A DNA stretch of 64,000 bases. Source: Terrimonas sp937888905 (lineage in GTDB: Bacteria; Bacteroidota; Bacteroidia; Chitinophagales; Chitinophagaceae). The position numbers and the translations under genes are program-made. The DNA lies in contig CALATA010000001.1 of the NCBI GenBank assembly GCA_937888905.1, positions 620,001 through 684,000 on the forward strand, given 5' to 3'. Positions 25,141-33,563 of this stretch are shown here, one piece after another (position 1 is the stretch's first letter; each line of letters begins with the position of its first letter). A model generated the notes under the pieces. That model was not told the origin of the DNA and made no database searches. It saw only the letters and a program-made list of their open reading frames with translations.

Positions 25141-26553
25141 TCAGTTCAGTTTGTAGTCGGCAAACAGGTCCTGGCCGTCCTGTTTTTCGTTCGTTTCTTC
25201 ACTTGCCGGGATGTATTCAAACATTGTGGGGTGAAAAACGGGGAGTTGCAGCATGGTGTAGGCGAATCCCAAAGCGCCGAAAGCGAACAACAGCCCTGCG
25301 CTGGTAATGTCCGGGGAATTGTGCGTTGCTTCGGTAGCGGTCAGCAGCTTGTAAAAAGCAATCAGGCAAGCCAGCACCTGCAGCCAGAAAAGGATATAAA
25401 AACCGGCGCGCTCTATTGAATAAAGAAAGTAAAGACCCGCGGAAAGCAGGATGACAATTGCTCCGGCAAGACCGGCCTGTCTGAAGTTATTAATGAAAAG
25501 TAATAAATAACAGATGCCGGTGATGATCAGTACTGTTCTGGCTGATCCCGATGCATAGTCTTCCAGGGTGCTTTTTCGCTCTCTCACTGTCTCCTGCCGG
25601 TTGCCTAATGCCAGCGAAATCAGCCAGGCAATAAATCCGGCAAATGGCAGGGAGAACAGCCAGATCCAGATCCGGTTCGACAGGTTGTACAGGAGTATAT
25701 GCTCAAACATCTGTTTGCGCAAATACCAGGCTATTGCGAGTACAAAGGCTGTGATGCCTGTAATTGAGCAAAGTGTAAACGTGGTGAAATACACGCGGAA
25801 ATCTGCCATAAAGGAGGAGTGCAGGTAGGTAGGCAGATTTCTGGCATACACGCCCAGCGACAAACAGTAAATAAACAAAGCCAGTTTCAATATCCAGAAA
25901 GCAAGTGCGTTGCCAAAAGCCGAAGGGGTGTTTGCCAGGTTGAGCAGGCGTGTTTTTTTAATAAAATCATCAGTCTTAACAAAATTCAGCAATTCTGAAA
26001 TGGCAATCATGGCCGTACTGCCGCCTACAAAGGCAACCAGGATGCGAAGTATGAGCGTGCGGACACTACTCTCTGTTGATGAACTGAGTAAATACTGTGC
26101 CGCCATGACGGCCGACTGGTTATCGAGTGCCAATTGCACAACGAATAAAGTGGTGATGATAATGGAAAGTTTATCTCTTTTCCATCCTCCACCTGTCATG
26201 AGCACCAACAATAAAAAAGGCAGCATACCCATCAGAATGCTGACTAAATAAAGGACCATATAAAGGGAGGAGCTTGCCGTTTTCCAGTCTTTGGTAAAAA
26301 AATAAGTAATAGCACTGCATACAAATGCAAGACCGATCGCGCTCAGGCCGGCTTTCATCTCCTGCAGCATCAATGCCAGTCCGAGGAAAATTCCGGCTCT
26401 TATCAGAAAATGAAAAAAGAAAGCGGCGAGTAAGCCATTGTCATCTGAAATGGGAATGCGGCTTTCACATACCAGGGCGACGGCAGAAAAGATGCCGACA
26501 ATACCGGCGGCCGCGGGAAAACGATCGAGATAGGTTTTATTGTTGGAGGTCAT
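25141..26553 (-). CDS. Polytopic membrane protein, paralogue of its neighbour (A)
   Basis: A 470-residue protein with about 12 hydrophobic segments. It starts MTSNNKTYLDRFPAAAGI and ends with a short hydrophilic tail (..LPVFHPTMFEYIP..DLFADYKLN). The gene upstream on the same strand starts MTATTKTYLQRLPVAFGV and ends ..LPALHPDYFKTD..HLFAEHELQ, so the two are tandem paralogues. Only 2 nt separate this ATG from the neighbour's stop. I do not recognise the family; the conserved LPxxHPxxF tail may be a useful search handle. Confidence 0.8.
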   Translation of the reverse strand: MTSNNKTYLDRFPAAAGIVGIFSAVALVCESRIPISDDNGLLAAFFFHFLIRAGIFLGLALMLQEMKAGLSAIGLAFVCSAITYFFTKDWKTASSSLYMVLYLVSILMGMLPFLLLVLMTGGGWKRDKLSIIITTLFVVQLALDNQSAVMAAQYLLSSSTESSVRTLILRILVAFVGGSTAMIAISELLNFVKTDDFIKKTRLLNLANTPSAFGNALAFWILKLALFIYCLSLGVYARNLPTYLHSSFMADFRVYFTTFTLCSITGITAFVLAIAWYLRKQMFEHILLYNLSNRIWIWLFSLPFAGFIAWLISLALGNRQETVRERKSTLEDYASGSARTVLIITGICYLLLFINNFRQAGLAGAIVILLSAGLYFLYSIERAGFYILFWLQVLACLIAFYKLLTATEATHNSPDITSAGLLFAFGALGFAYTMLQLPVFHPTMFEYIPASEETNEKQDGQDLFADYKLN

Positions 26554-26555
26554 AA

Positions 26556-27980
26556 TTATTGCAATTCATGTTCGGCGAAGAGGTGGTCTTCGGTGGTTAT
26601 TTTTTCATCATCCGTTTTAAAGTAATCCGGGTGCAGGGCAGGTAGGAGTAGTATGCTCCAGGCTGCGCCCAACAGGGCGAGTTGAACAGTAAATATAAAT
26701 TTCAGGTATCCAAAGGCTTTACCCATTCCATCTGTTTCAAAGTATGTACTATATACATCTTCGCCGTCTAGCATACGAGACACCATGAAGTAAATAACGA
26801 TGGCCACAAGTATACCCAATTGGACGCGGTATGCCTGCATGTTTATCAGGGAAATAATAAAGAAAACTGCGCTGCTTATGAGGACATAAGTTATATCCCA
26901 AACAACGATTACCTGATTAAGCCATGCCCCGGCCAAAATATAAAATAGTATTACTCCGATAACCGGTGGCACCAAGGAATCCTTACGGAACTTGCCGACA
27001 GTTATCAGTTGTTGTTTTTTGTCTGATTGCCGTTTTCCCGTTGCACCGATAAGCAACCAGGCAATAAGCCCGATTAAAGGAATAGTGAGCAGCCAGAATA
27101 CGGCACGAAACGAAATGCCAAATTGCAGCATAAACGTCAAAATATATGTACGTAAATAGAACATACTTATGCCTAACACGATCAGGCAACAGATAATAGA
27201 GAGAAGCCAATTCAGCCGAAGTAAAAACAATGCCCAGTCATGCTCATTTTCCATTTGCGCTGATGGAGGTTGAGATAAAAGATTTGTCAAGAGCCAGGGA
27301 TTAAAAAGCAATAGAGATTTGTAAGAGAAAAATATGATGGTATTGGCGCTGTGATTCGCATCTGTGATGATATTGAACTTATTAAAAACAGGTTTTTCTT
27401 TTTTCTCTGCATGACTTATAAGCTCGGCAAGTAATAAGACGAATGAGCTCCAAGAGGCAATTTTCAGGCATGCATGTATTAACTCGCGGTACCAGGATGT
27501 ATAGTCAATGGGAGAGAATCCATCAAAAGCATGACCGATACCGGAGACAATAAGCCCGCGATACAAAACAAATACTGCAACGATCAGCCAGATTCGCTGT
27601 TGTTTCCAGTGCTGTGTATGGCGGCTTACAAAAAAAATAAAAGGGAGTAATTCGATGTTGTGGTAAAGGGAAACCGCAACTTCCGCCGGAGGCGGCAGGG
27701 GCGATTGTCCTGTTGCGCCACCGAGTAGAAAATGAAAAACAGTAACGCCTCCATGGACCATAATAGCAATGCCGGCTGTAGGAATAGCATCCAGTAGTAT
27801 TCCCAACGCCAGTAATATACCGGCACCGGTTACAAAAAAAGCCGGGAATTGCGGCCAGTAAATAGCCGAAGGTTCGACTTCGAAAGAATGAAGAAAAATA
27901 TACCGGAGTACGTATGCAATCACAAGCACGCCGAAGGCAACAGGCAGTCGCTGCAGGTAAGTTTTGGTGGTGGCGGTCAT
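26556..27980 (-). CDS. Polytopic membrane protein, paralogue of its neighbour (B)
   Basis: A 474-residue protein with about 12 transmembrane segments and the same frame of conserved ends as the gene at 25141: a TKTYLxRxP start, a central xxIAWLLIxATGKRQ-like loop matching xFIAWLISLALGNRQ in the partner, and the LPALHPDYF tail. It is the first gene of the pair. Its ATG lies only about 13 bp beyond the T tract of the lpxC-fabZ terminator, so its promoter must overlap that terminator or it depends on read-through. Function unknown. Confidence 0.8.
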   Translation of the reverse strand: MTATTKTYLQRLPVAFGVLVIAYVLRYIFLHSFEVEPSAIYWPQFPAFFVTGAGILLALGILLDAIPTAGIAIMVHGGVTVFHFLLGGATGQSPLPPPAEVAVSLYHNIELLPFIFFVSRHTQHWKQQRIWLIVAVFVLYRGLIVSGIGHAFDGFSPIDYTSWYRELIHACLKIASWSSFVLLLAELISHAEKKEKPVFNKFNIITDANHSANTIIFFSYKSLLLFNPWLLTNLLSQPPSAQMENEHDWALFLLRLNWLLSIICCLIVLGISMFYLRTYILTFMLQFGISFRAVFWLLTIPLIGLIAWLLIGATGKRQSDKKQQLITVGKFRKDSLVPPVIGVILFYILAGAWLNQVIVVWDITYVLISSAVFFIISLINMQAYRVQLGILVAIVIYFMVSRMLDGEDVYSTYFETDGMGKAFGYLKFIFTVQLALLGAAWSILLLPALHPDYFKTDDEKITTEDHLFAEHELQ

Positions 27981-27993
27981 GCAGGCAAGATAT

Positions 27994-28023
27994 AAAAAAA
28001 GCTGCTCCGGTAAGAGCAGCTTT
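27994..28023 (-). terminator. Intrinsic terminator of lpxC-fabZ (minus strand)
   Basis: The stem AAAGCTGCTC (27998-28007) pairs with GAGCAGCTTT (28014-28023) around CGGTAA. On the minus strand it is followed by seven T. A TATCTTG sequence (minus strand, about 27984-27990) directly after it resembles a -7 box for the next gene. Confidence 0.8.
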
Positions 28024-28047
28024 CAGCTATCTGGATATTTTTTTAAT

Positions 28048-29448
28048 TCAACCGCGCTTAACGATCTGTGCTACCAGATCCGCTTCTGTGGCCACTTTGC
28101 CACCGACATATACTGTTCCTTTCATCTCACAGATGCCACGGCGGATAGGTGCCGACAATTCCATTTTCAGCAGCATGGTATCGCCGGGGCGCACCATCTG
28201 TTTGAATTTGCAATTATCTATTTTAAGGAAATAGGTATCGTGTTCGCCGCCACCGCTCAGGTTAATGGCCAGGATACCGCCGCACTGGGCCAGCGCTTCG
28301 ATCTGTAATACGCCGGGCATTACCGGGTTGCCGGGGAAATGCCCCGGAAAGAACCATTCATTGAAGGTTACATTCTTCACACCTACGATCTTGGTATCGG
28401 TCAGTTCAATCACCTTATCCACCAAAGCAAACGGATAACGGTGGGGCAGGGTCTTCTCTATGTAAGAATGATCGTAAACCGGGGGAAGGTTCGGATCATA
28501 TACCGGCACATCTTTGGTGTGACGGTTTTTCTTGATGTGTTGTTTGATTTTTTGGGCAAAGGCCACGTTGCTGCTATGGCCCGGACGGTTGGCAATGATG
28601 CGTCCCTTCACCGGGTAACCGATCAAAGCAAGATCTCCGATAATATCGAGCAGTTTGTGACGCGCCGGTTCATTCGGAAAACGTAGCTCAAGATTGTTGA
28701 GGTAACCTTCGCTTTTTACTTCGATGTTGTCTTTTTTGAATGTTTGTTTCAGGCGGTCCAGTTCCGCATCGGTAACGGGTTTGTCTACAATTACGATTGC
28801 ATTGTTGACATCACCACCTTTAATCAGGTTGTGCTCAAGCAGCATTTCCAGTTCATGCAGGAAAACAAACGTGCGGCTGATAGCGATCTCGTCTTTGAAA
28901 TCCTTCATTTTCTTCAACTGCGCATGTTGCGTGCCGAGAACGGGGGAATTGAAATCGATGAGTGTGGTCACCTGGTATTCCAGCGCGGGCATGATCACCA
29001 TCTCCACGCGTTTTTCTTCATCGTAGTGATAGATGTTCTCGTCGATGCTGTACCATACTTTGGCAGCGTCCTGTTCTACTACGCCGGCTTCTTCAATGAT
29101 CTCCACGAAAGGTTGGGAGCTGCCGTCGATGATCGGGATTTCGGGTCCGTTGATCTCGATGAGGCAGTTGTCCACGCCCATGCCCACGAGTGCGGCGAGT
29201 ACGTGCTCCACGGTGCTGATGCGGGCGCCGTTGGCTTCCAGTGTGGTGCCGCGGCTGGTATCGGTAACGAGGTCACAATCGGCTTTGATAACAGGCTGGT
29301 TGGGCAAATCGATACGCTGAAACTGGTAACCGAAGCCCGGACTGGCGGGTTTCAGGGTCAGATCGGCCATGATTCCGGTATGGAGGCCGGTACCTGATAT
29401 GCTGATTTCTGTTTTAAGCGTATGCTGCTTATCGGGATTGAATGCCAT
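28048..29448 (-). CDS. lpxC: Bifunctional LpxC deacetylase / FabZ dehydratase
   Basis: A 466-residue fusion typical of Bacteroidota. Residues 1 to about 305 are LpxC: ISGTGLHTG start, zinc ligand His in RISTVEHVLAAL, and HKLLDIIGDLAL (HxxxD). Residues about 320-466 are FabZ: the hot-dog fold with LPHRYPFALVDKV and the catalytic PGHFPGNPVMPGVLQIEALAQ. LpxC makes the committed step of lipid A synthesis; FabZ dehydrates beta-hydroxyacyl-ACP, so the fusion joins lipid A and fatty-acid synthesis. The ATG at 29448 (MAFNPDKQHTLK) is chosen because the -7 box at 29472-29479 lies just before it. Confidence 0.95.
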   Translation of the reverse strand: MAFNPDKQHTLKTEISISGTGLHTGIMADLTLKPASPGFGYQFQRIDLPNQPVIKADCDLVTDTSRGTTLEANGARISTVEHVLAALVGMGVDNCLIEINGPEIPIIDGSSQPFVEIIEEAGVVEQDAAKVWYSIDENIYHYDEEKRVEMVIMPALEYQVTTLIDFNSPVLGTQHAQLKKMKDFKDEIAISRTFVFLHELEMLLEHNLIKGGDVNNAIVIVDKPVTDAELDRLKQTFKKDNIEVKSEGYLNNLELRFPNEPARHKLLDIIGDLALIGYPVKGRIIANRPGHSSNVAFAQKIKQHIKKNRHTKDVPVYDPNLPPVYDHSYIEKTLPHRYPFALVDKVIELTDTKIVGVKNVTFNEWFFPGHFPGNPVMPGVLQIEALAQCGGILAINLSGGGEHDTYFLKIDNCKFKQMVRPGDTMLLKMELSAPIRRGICEMKGTVYVGGKVATEADLVAQIVKRG

Positions 29449-29471
29449 GCTTAAACTAATTTTTAGCCGGG

Positions 29472-29479
29472 CAAAGATA
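29472..29479 (-). promoter_or_regulatory. -7 box TATCTTTG of lpxC-fabZ
   Basis: A perfect TAnnTTTG on the minus strand, 23 nt before the ATG at 29448. It excludes the further upstream TTG as a start. Confidence 0.65.
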
Positions 29480-29513
29480 GGTTTTTTGGGCAAGGCCGGG
29501 GACGGAAGGTAAA

Positions 29514-29609
29514 ACAGCCGTTATAAGTAATAAGTATAGGGTATAAGGCATAAGGTATAGGGTGTAAGGTATATTCACGATTCACGATTGACGATTGCCG
29601 ATTCACAAG
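29514..29609. repeat. Composite heptamer array between lpxC-fabZ and mnmE
   Basis: CAGCCG, then TATAAGTAATAAG (complement of ACTTATN), then GGTATAA/GGCATAA/GGTATAG/GGTGTAA units (7-bp period, about 29537-29571), then TCACGAT/TGACGAT/TGCCGAT units (29575-29605). The array runs right up to the mnmE promoter box. Confidence 0.7.
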
Positions 29610-29617
29610 TAGCTTTG
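29610..29617 (+). promoter_or_regulatory. -7 box TAGCTTTG of mnmE
   Basis: A perfect TAnnTTTG whose last base is only 4 nt before the ATG (29622). The transcript should start at or inside the start codon. Confidence 0.6.
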
Positions 29618-29621
29618 CACA

Positions 29622-31043
29622 ATGAGTTTGCATACATCCTGGTCCGACACCATTATTGCGCTGGCTACGCCGCCGGGCGTGGGCGCTATTGGTGTCATCC
29701 GCCTGAGTGGGACCAATACCTTTCCCATTGTCAACCAATTATTTCCCTCCCGCGACCTGGAAATGCAGCCTTCGCATACGCTGCAGGTGGGTTATCTGCG
29801 CAAAGATGGGGAGATACTGGATGAAGTGGTGCTCAGCCTTTTCCGCGGTCCCAAATCGTATACCGGCGAAGACGTGATCGAGATCAGCTGCCATGGCTCG
29901 CCCTATGTGCAACAGCAGGTGATCGCTGCTTGTACGGAACTCGGCGCTCGGCTGGCCTATCCGGGTGAATTTACCCAACGGGCATTTTTAAATGGGAAAA
30001 TGGACCTGGCGCAGGCTGAGGCGGTGGCCGATCTCATCGCGGCAGACTCGGAAGCGGCGCGGCAAACGGCGCTCAAACAACTGCGCGGCGGCTTTTCGCA
30101 GGACCTGTCCCGGCTCCGGGAGCAACTCATTCACTTTGCCGCACTGATCGAACTGGAACTCGACTTCTCGCAGGAAGACGTGGAATTTGCCGATCGCAGT
30201 CAACTATCGACTTTGATAAATGAGCTAAGTATTGCTACGGCCCGGCTGGCACAATCCTTCAAACTGGGCAACGTGATTCGCAATGGGGTGAATGTGGCGA
30301 TTGTTGGAAAACCGAATGCCGGCAAATCGACACTGTTGAATGCGCTGCTCAACGAAGAAAGAGCCATCGTAAGTGAAATAGCGGGCACCACCCGCGACAC
30401 CATTGAAGAAACCATCAATATAGCGGGCATACTTTTTCGTTTCCAGGACACGGCCGGTATCCGCGAGCATACCTCGGATAGGATCGAGCAGATCGGGATC
30501 AGGAAGGCGTATGAAAAAATTGAAACGGCATCGGTGTTGTTGTTCTTAACGGATATACGCGAAGCGGAAGCGGATGAAGTAAAACAACGCGTGAAAGAAC
30601 TAACGGCAGGCCGCAGCGTAAAACCGGTGCTGGTATTTACCAAGGCCGATCTGTTGACAAAAGAAGAACTAATAAACTGGCGCCATATTCAAAAGGAACT
30701 GGAAAAGGAATGGCCTGTATTATTACTAGCTGCAAAGCCCGAAGCAACGGATGTGGCCGATACGGTAGATGAGCTGCGTGAAACACTATACAAAATAGTG
30801 GCTGGTGAAGGTGTGGATACGGAGCACACGATTGTAACGAATGCGCGTCATCATGCGGCGCTGCTGCAGGTGCAGGAATGCCTGCGTGAAGTGCGGGCGG
30901 GGCTGGATAACAATATAGCCGGCGATTTCCTGGCGCTGGACATCCGCCGCTGCCTGCATTACCTCGGTGAGATCACCGGGCAGGTGGAAGTGGACCGGGA
31001 TATACTGGGGACTATTTTTGGGAAGTTTTGTATTGGGAAGTGA
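29622..31043 (+). CDS. mnmE: tRNA uridine-5-carboxymethylaminomethyl modification GTPase
   Basis: A 473-residue MnmE/TrmE. The N-terminal folate-binding domain starts with DTIIALATPPGVGAIGVIRLSG and includes YTGEDVIEISCHGSP. The G domain shows G1 GKPNAGKST, G3 DTAGI and G4 TKAD. The C-terminus ends IFGKFCIGK, the conserved FCIGK tail with the catalytic Cys. With MnmG it modifies U34 of tRNAs reading two-fold degenerate codons. The gene is complete, and the AT-rich island begins right after its stop. Confidence 0.96.
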   Translation: MSLHTSWSDTIIALATPPGVGAIGVIRLSGTNTFPIVNQLFPSRDLEMQPSHTLQVGYLRKDGEILDEVVLSLFRGPKSYTGEDVIEISCHGSPYVQQQVIAACTELGARLAYPGEFTQRAFLNGKMDLAQAEAVADLIAADSEAARQTALKQLRGGFSQDLSRLREQLIHFAALIELELDFSQEDVEFADRSQLSTLINELSIATARLAQSFKLGNVIRNGVNVAIVGKPNAGKSTLLNALLNEERAIVSEIAGTTRDTIEETINIAGILFRFQDTAGIREHTSDRIEQIGIRKAYEKIETASVLLFLTDIREAEADEVKQRVKELTAGRSVKPVLVFTKADLLTKEELINWRHIQKELEKEWPVLLLAAKPEATDVADTVDELRETLYKIVAGEGVDTEHTIVTNARHHAALLQVQECLREVRAGLDNNIAGDFLALDIRRCLHYLGEITGQVEVDRDILGTIFGKFCIGK

Positions 31044-31269
31044 GCATCTTTTTTCAGCTGACCTTTTATTACTTCAGTTTTCTATTCTTCTGATAGCCAT
31101 GCTAGTGCGAAGTTAACCCTTACGCTGTTTTACCTGTTTTATTGTCTTCTAATTCACTGGTTGTATATTTTTATCAAAAAACATCAGAAAACTCTAAGCA
31201 AGTTCATATAGAGTAGATTACGTTAGGGCGCATAATAAAGAAAAGTAAACTCTGATAAGGAAAAAAAAC

Positions 31270-31296
31270 TTTCCCAACTTGGGATAACTTGGGAAA
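31270..31296. promoter_or_regulatory. Head-to-tail 10-bp repeats, possible operator
   Basis: AACTTGGGAT (31276-31285) is followed at once by AACTTGGGAA (31286-31295). TTTCCCAA at 31270-31277 makes an inverted repeat with TTGGGAAA at 31289-31296. Repeats spaced exactly one helical turn, 50-70 bp before the rteC relic, look like a regulator site. The 10-bp phase is seen; binding is inferred. Confidence 0.4.
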
Positions 31297-31340
31297 AAGA
31301 GCCCTTGATAATCATAACCTTTGTAAAGAGCAATTCATCA

Positions 31341-31800
31341 ATTGCAATTAGTATTCTCGACAAACTAATCTATTACAATAAGGTTTCCAAATTGAATGTG
31401 CCTGTGCTCTTGGTAACGGAAAAATATACAGAAACTATTTTTCCAGCCAAATAAAAGAACTCAAGCAGGAATTACAGAACATATTTTTAATTCCGACTTC
31501 TACCGGTACCAAGATCTGGAAGAGACGACCGGGATCAAACTTTTTTTAGATTGGGCAATATCAACCTACAAGACGGGTTGAACAGTTTTTTCTAAAATCG
31601 ACCATCACTTTTCAACTTATTACGATTAAAAAGTTACGCGTGTTATAGCGAACGATCTACTTCTAAATTATCTGCATCTTAAAATCGAATCGATTGAGGA
31701 TGCTATTTTTAAAGATGAAAAAACAACAAAGACATCTGTTGGACAAGTAGTAAAAATGCGCTTGTAGAACTTATATATATTCGCTGTACCCATCTTGACT
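31341..31800 (+). pseudogene. RteC-like regulator, multiply frameshifted
   Basis: Joining frames gives an RteC-like chain in the correct order: LDKLIYYNKVSKLN (from about 31356), then RNYFSSQIKELKQELQ (about 31428-31475), EHIFNSDFYRYQDLEET (about 31478-31528), RLGNINLQDGLNSFF (about 31547-31591), KIDHHFSTYYD, a TAA in place of a Tyr-like codon at about 31627, KVTRVIANDLLLNYLHLKIE (about 31630-31690), and WTSSKNALVELIY (31740-31778). The last block matches the WTgSKtaLiELIYAL signature of RteC. At least four frame changes and one internal stop make it a pseudogene. RteC controls excision and transfer genes of Bacteroides conjugative transposons. Confidence 0.75.
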
Positions 31801-32020
31801 AATATGAAATCAAGATACCGTAGGATTAGAACTGAAGATTACCATGGACCCAAAGGAAGAACTTTACGTTATGGATGTCATAAAAGTAAATTCTGAGGGG
31901 GAAATCATTTCAGTAATAGCTTTTCTTGGAAGGAATTGAACAGCAATAAGCGGATTATCTATTCTCCATTTTACTTTATTAACTTAAGTTAACGGATTAA
32001 AAAATCCAATCTTTATAAAA

Positions 32021-32334
32021 TTGCCTGTTCAAAAGGCATTATCTAATGAAAAAATTATGGGCCGTGGCGTAAAGTACTTCCATAAAAAAGATAACCTGAT
32101 TTGGGAGCAAAAAATGAATAAAGCAGACACTACAGATACGTTCTATTCAAGTTTGGCTATCAAAAATTCGGAACTCAATTTGTATTGGATGACAAAACCG
32201 GTGAAATATTATTAGCTCCAATTGATAAGACCTTGTCAAACGATGAAGAAAGAAAAAAGCACAATGTACAGCCGTTGAACGTGTTACTGAATAAATACAA
32301 AATTAAAAAAAGAGGGCCACAAGCGGATGCGTAA
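32021..32334 (+). pseudogene. Broken ORF of unknown function
   Basis: One frame reads LSNEKIMGRGVKYFHKKDNL then IWEQKMNKADTTDTFYSSLA and stops at 32215. A second frame from about 32150 continues KFGYQKFGTQFVLDDKTGEI then LLAPIDKTLSNDEERKKHNV to the TAA at 32334. The two parts are compositionally alike and join at about 32150 by a single frame change. An earlier open stretch, LKITMDPKEELYVMDVIKVN (about 31838-31939), may belong to the same decayed gene. I do not recognise the family. Confidence 0.45.
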
Positions 32335-32344
32335 ATGAAAAGCA

Positions 32345-32704
32345 ATGAATAATATGATGAAAATATTTTTGACAATACTGGGCTTTTTGAATGGCGGATA
32401 TATGTTGGTTGATGGAGTTTATGTAACACTTAAAGGAAAATTTATTGGGATGCATAAACCTGGGCCTTGGGCAAATTTATTCTATAAACTAAACATGGAT
32501 GTCTTCAAACTTGGACCGCTTTTCATAACGTTCGGAATACTCTGGCTCATTTGGGTTTATGCTTTATGTACAACAAAAAGTTGGGCATATATTTTCGGGC
32601 TGATAATTTCATTGTTTACATTATGGTATCTTCCTTTAGGTACATTGTTTTCAATTACTATTTTTATCAGTTTGATGAAAAGGAAAAGTAAATTGGGAAT
32701 GTAA
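32345..32704 (+). CDS. Small membrane protein
   Basis: A 119-residue protein with four predicted transmembrane helices (about 7-27, 53-73, 80-98, 100-113). Residues 30-50 (GKFIGMHKPGPWANLFYKLN) form a loop between the first two. It begins MNNMMKIFLTILGFLNGGYML; the start may be any of the first three Met codons. No family was recognised. The codon choice is AT-rich like the rest of the island. Confidence 0.6.
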   Translation: MNNMMKIFLTILGFLNGGYMLVDGVYVTLKGKFIGMHKPGPWANLFYKLNMDVFKLGPLFITFGILWLIWVYALCTTKSWAYIFGLIISLFTLWYLPLGTLFSITIFISLMKRKSKLGM

Positions 32705-32715
32705 ACCGATATCCT

Positions 32716-32817
32716 ACGAGAAAAATAGCGACAGTATTTTTACTAACAGCCTCAACAATAAGCTTCGCACAACGGGCGGTTCAATTTCCAGACACTATTC
32801 GCAATGCTGATCATATT
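32716..32817 (+). pseudogene. N-terminal stub of a second serine-hydrolase-like gene
   Basis: The frame reads KIATVFLLTASTISFAQRAV then QFPDTIRNADHI. It aligns with the start of the serine hydrolase at 33564 (KLTTIFLLIFSKVCFSQRTV then QFADSIRKAYKI), with about half the residues identical, including the signal-peptide core and the QR.VQF.D.IR block. There is no start codon, and the similarity ends at about 32811, just before the O-methyltransferase begins. Confidence 0.6.
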
Positions 32818-32833
32818 ACAAATAACTTTAAAT

Positions 32834-33505
32834 ATGAATACAGGAATATTTTTACAAATTGACAATTATATAAGCAATTTACTTGCAATGGAAGATATTG
32901 CTTTGACTGACACAATTAAATCGCTTGACAAAGAAGGGTTGCCTCAACATAGTGTTTCTGCAAATCAAGGAAAATTTCTACAGGTTATGATGATTGCCTG
33001 TAATGCAAAGAAGGTTTTAGAATTAGGAACTCTGGGGGGATATAGTACTATATGGCTTGCAAGGGCATTACCTGAAAATGGGAAAGTCATAACGATTGAA
33101 GTAGATAAACATCACGGAGATGTTGCTCAGAAGAACATCGACAACGCAGGACTTTCACGTAAAGTAGATTTGCGAGTTGGTAAAGCATTGGATATTTTGC
33201 CCAAAATCACTGAAGAGAATGAAGAACCATTTGATATGATTTTTATTGATGCGGACAAACCACCTTACGTAGAGTATTTTAACTACGCTCTTCATCTTTC
33301 ACGACCTGGAACAGTTATTATCTGCGACAACGTAATCAGGGAAGGGAAAGTTCTTGATGAAAATAGTGCAGATGAAAAAGTAAAAGGTGTACAACGATTA
33401 AACAAAATGTTGAGTGAAAATAAGAAGGTTACAGCAACAATTTTACAAACGGTTGGAGCGAAAGAACATGATGGAGTTGCAATTGCAGTTGTTAATAGAA
33501 TATAG
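32834..33505 (+). CDS. SAM-dependent O-methyltransferase (caffeoyl-CoA OMT-like)
   Basis: A 223-residue class I methyltransferase. SAM-binding motif I is VLELGTLGGYSTIWLARALP, followed by GKVITIEVDKHHGDVAQKNI (acidic residue binding the ribose) and the metal/substrate block DMIFIDADKPPYVEYFNYAL. The family methylates catechol-type hydroxyls with a divalent metal; the substrate here is unknown. The ATG at 32834 (MNTGIFLQIDNYISNLL) is chosen over 32804 because the extra residues are the tail of the stub reading in another frame. It is an intact gene inside the AT-rich island. Confidence 0.85.
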   Translation: MNTGIFLQIDNYISNLLAMEDIALTDTIKSLDKEGLPQHSVSANQGKFLQVMMIACNAKKVLELGTLGGYSTIWLARALPENGKVITIEVDKHHGDVAQKNIDNAGLSRKVDLRVGKALDILPKITEENEEPFDMIFIDADKPPYVEYFNYALHLSRPGTVIICDNVIREGKVLDENSADEKVKGVQRLNKMLSENKKVTATILQTVGAKEHDGVAIAVVNRI

Positions 33506-33563
33506 ATTAAATACGGAATATCATTTTTACACAACAACCTAAAGTTAGAACTGCCAACATCAT

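Noticed and set aside
29514..29609. Short repeats resembling a CRISPR array
   Set aside because: Units are 7 bp in direct tandem with no spacers and no cas genes; they belong to the heptamer families.
22976..31043. gyrB and mnmE in the same region as a sign of a replication origin
   Set aside because: In many bacteria these genes are near oriC, but here they are separated by unrelated genes, and no dnaA, rnpA or DnaA-box cluster is present.
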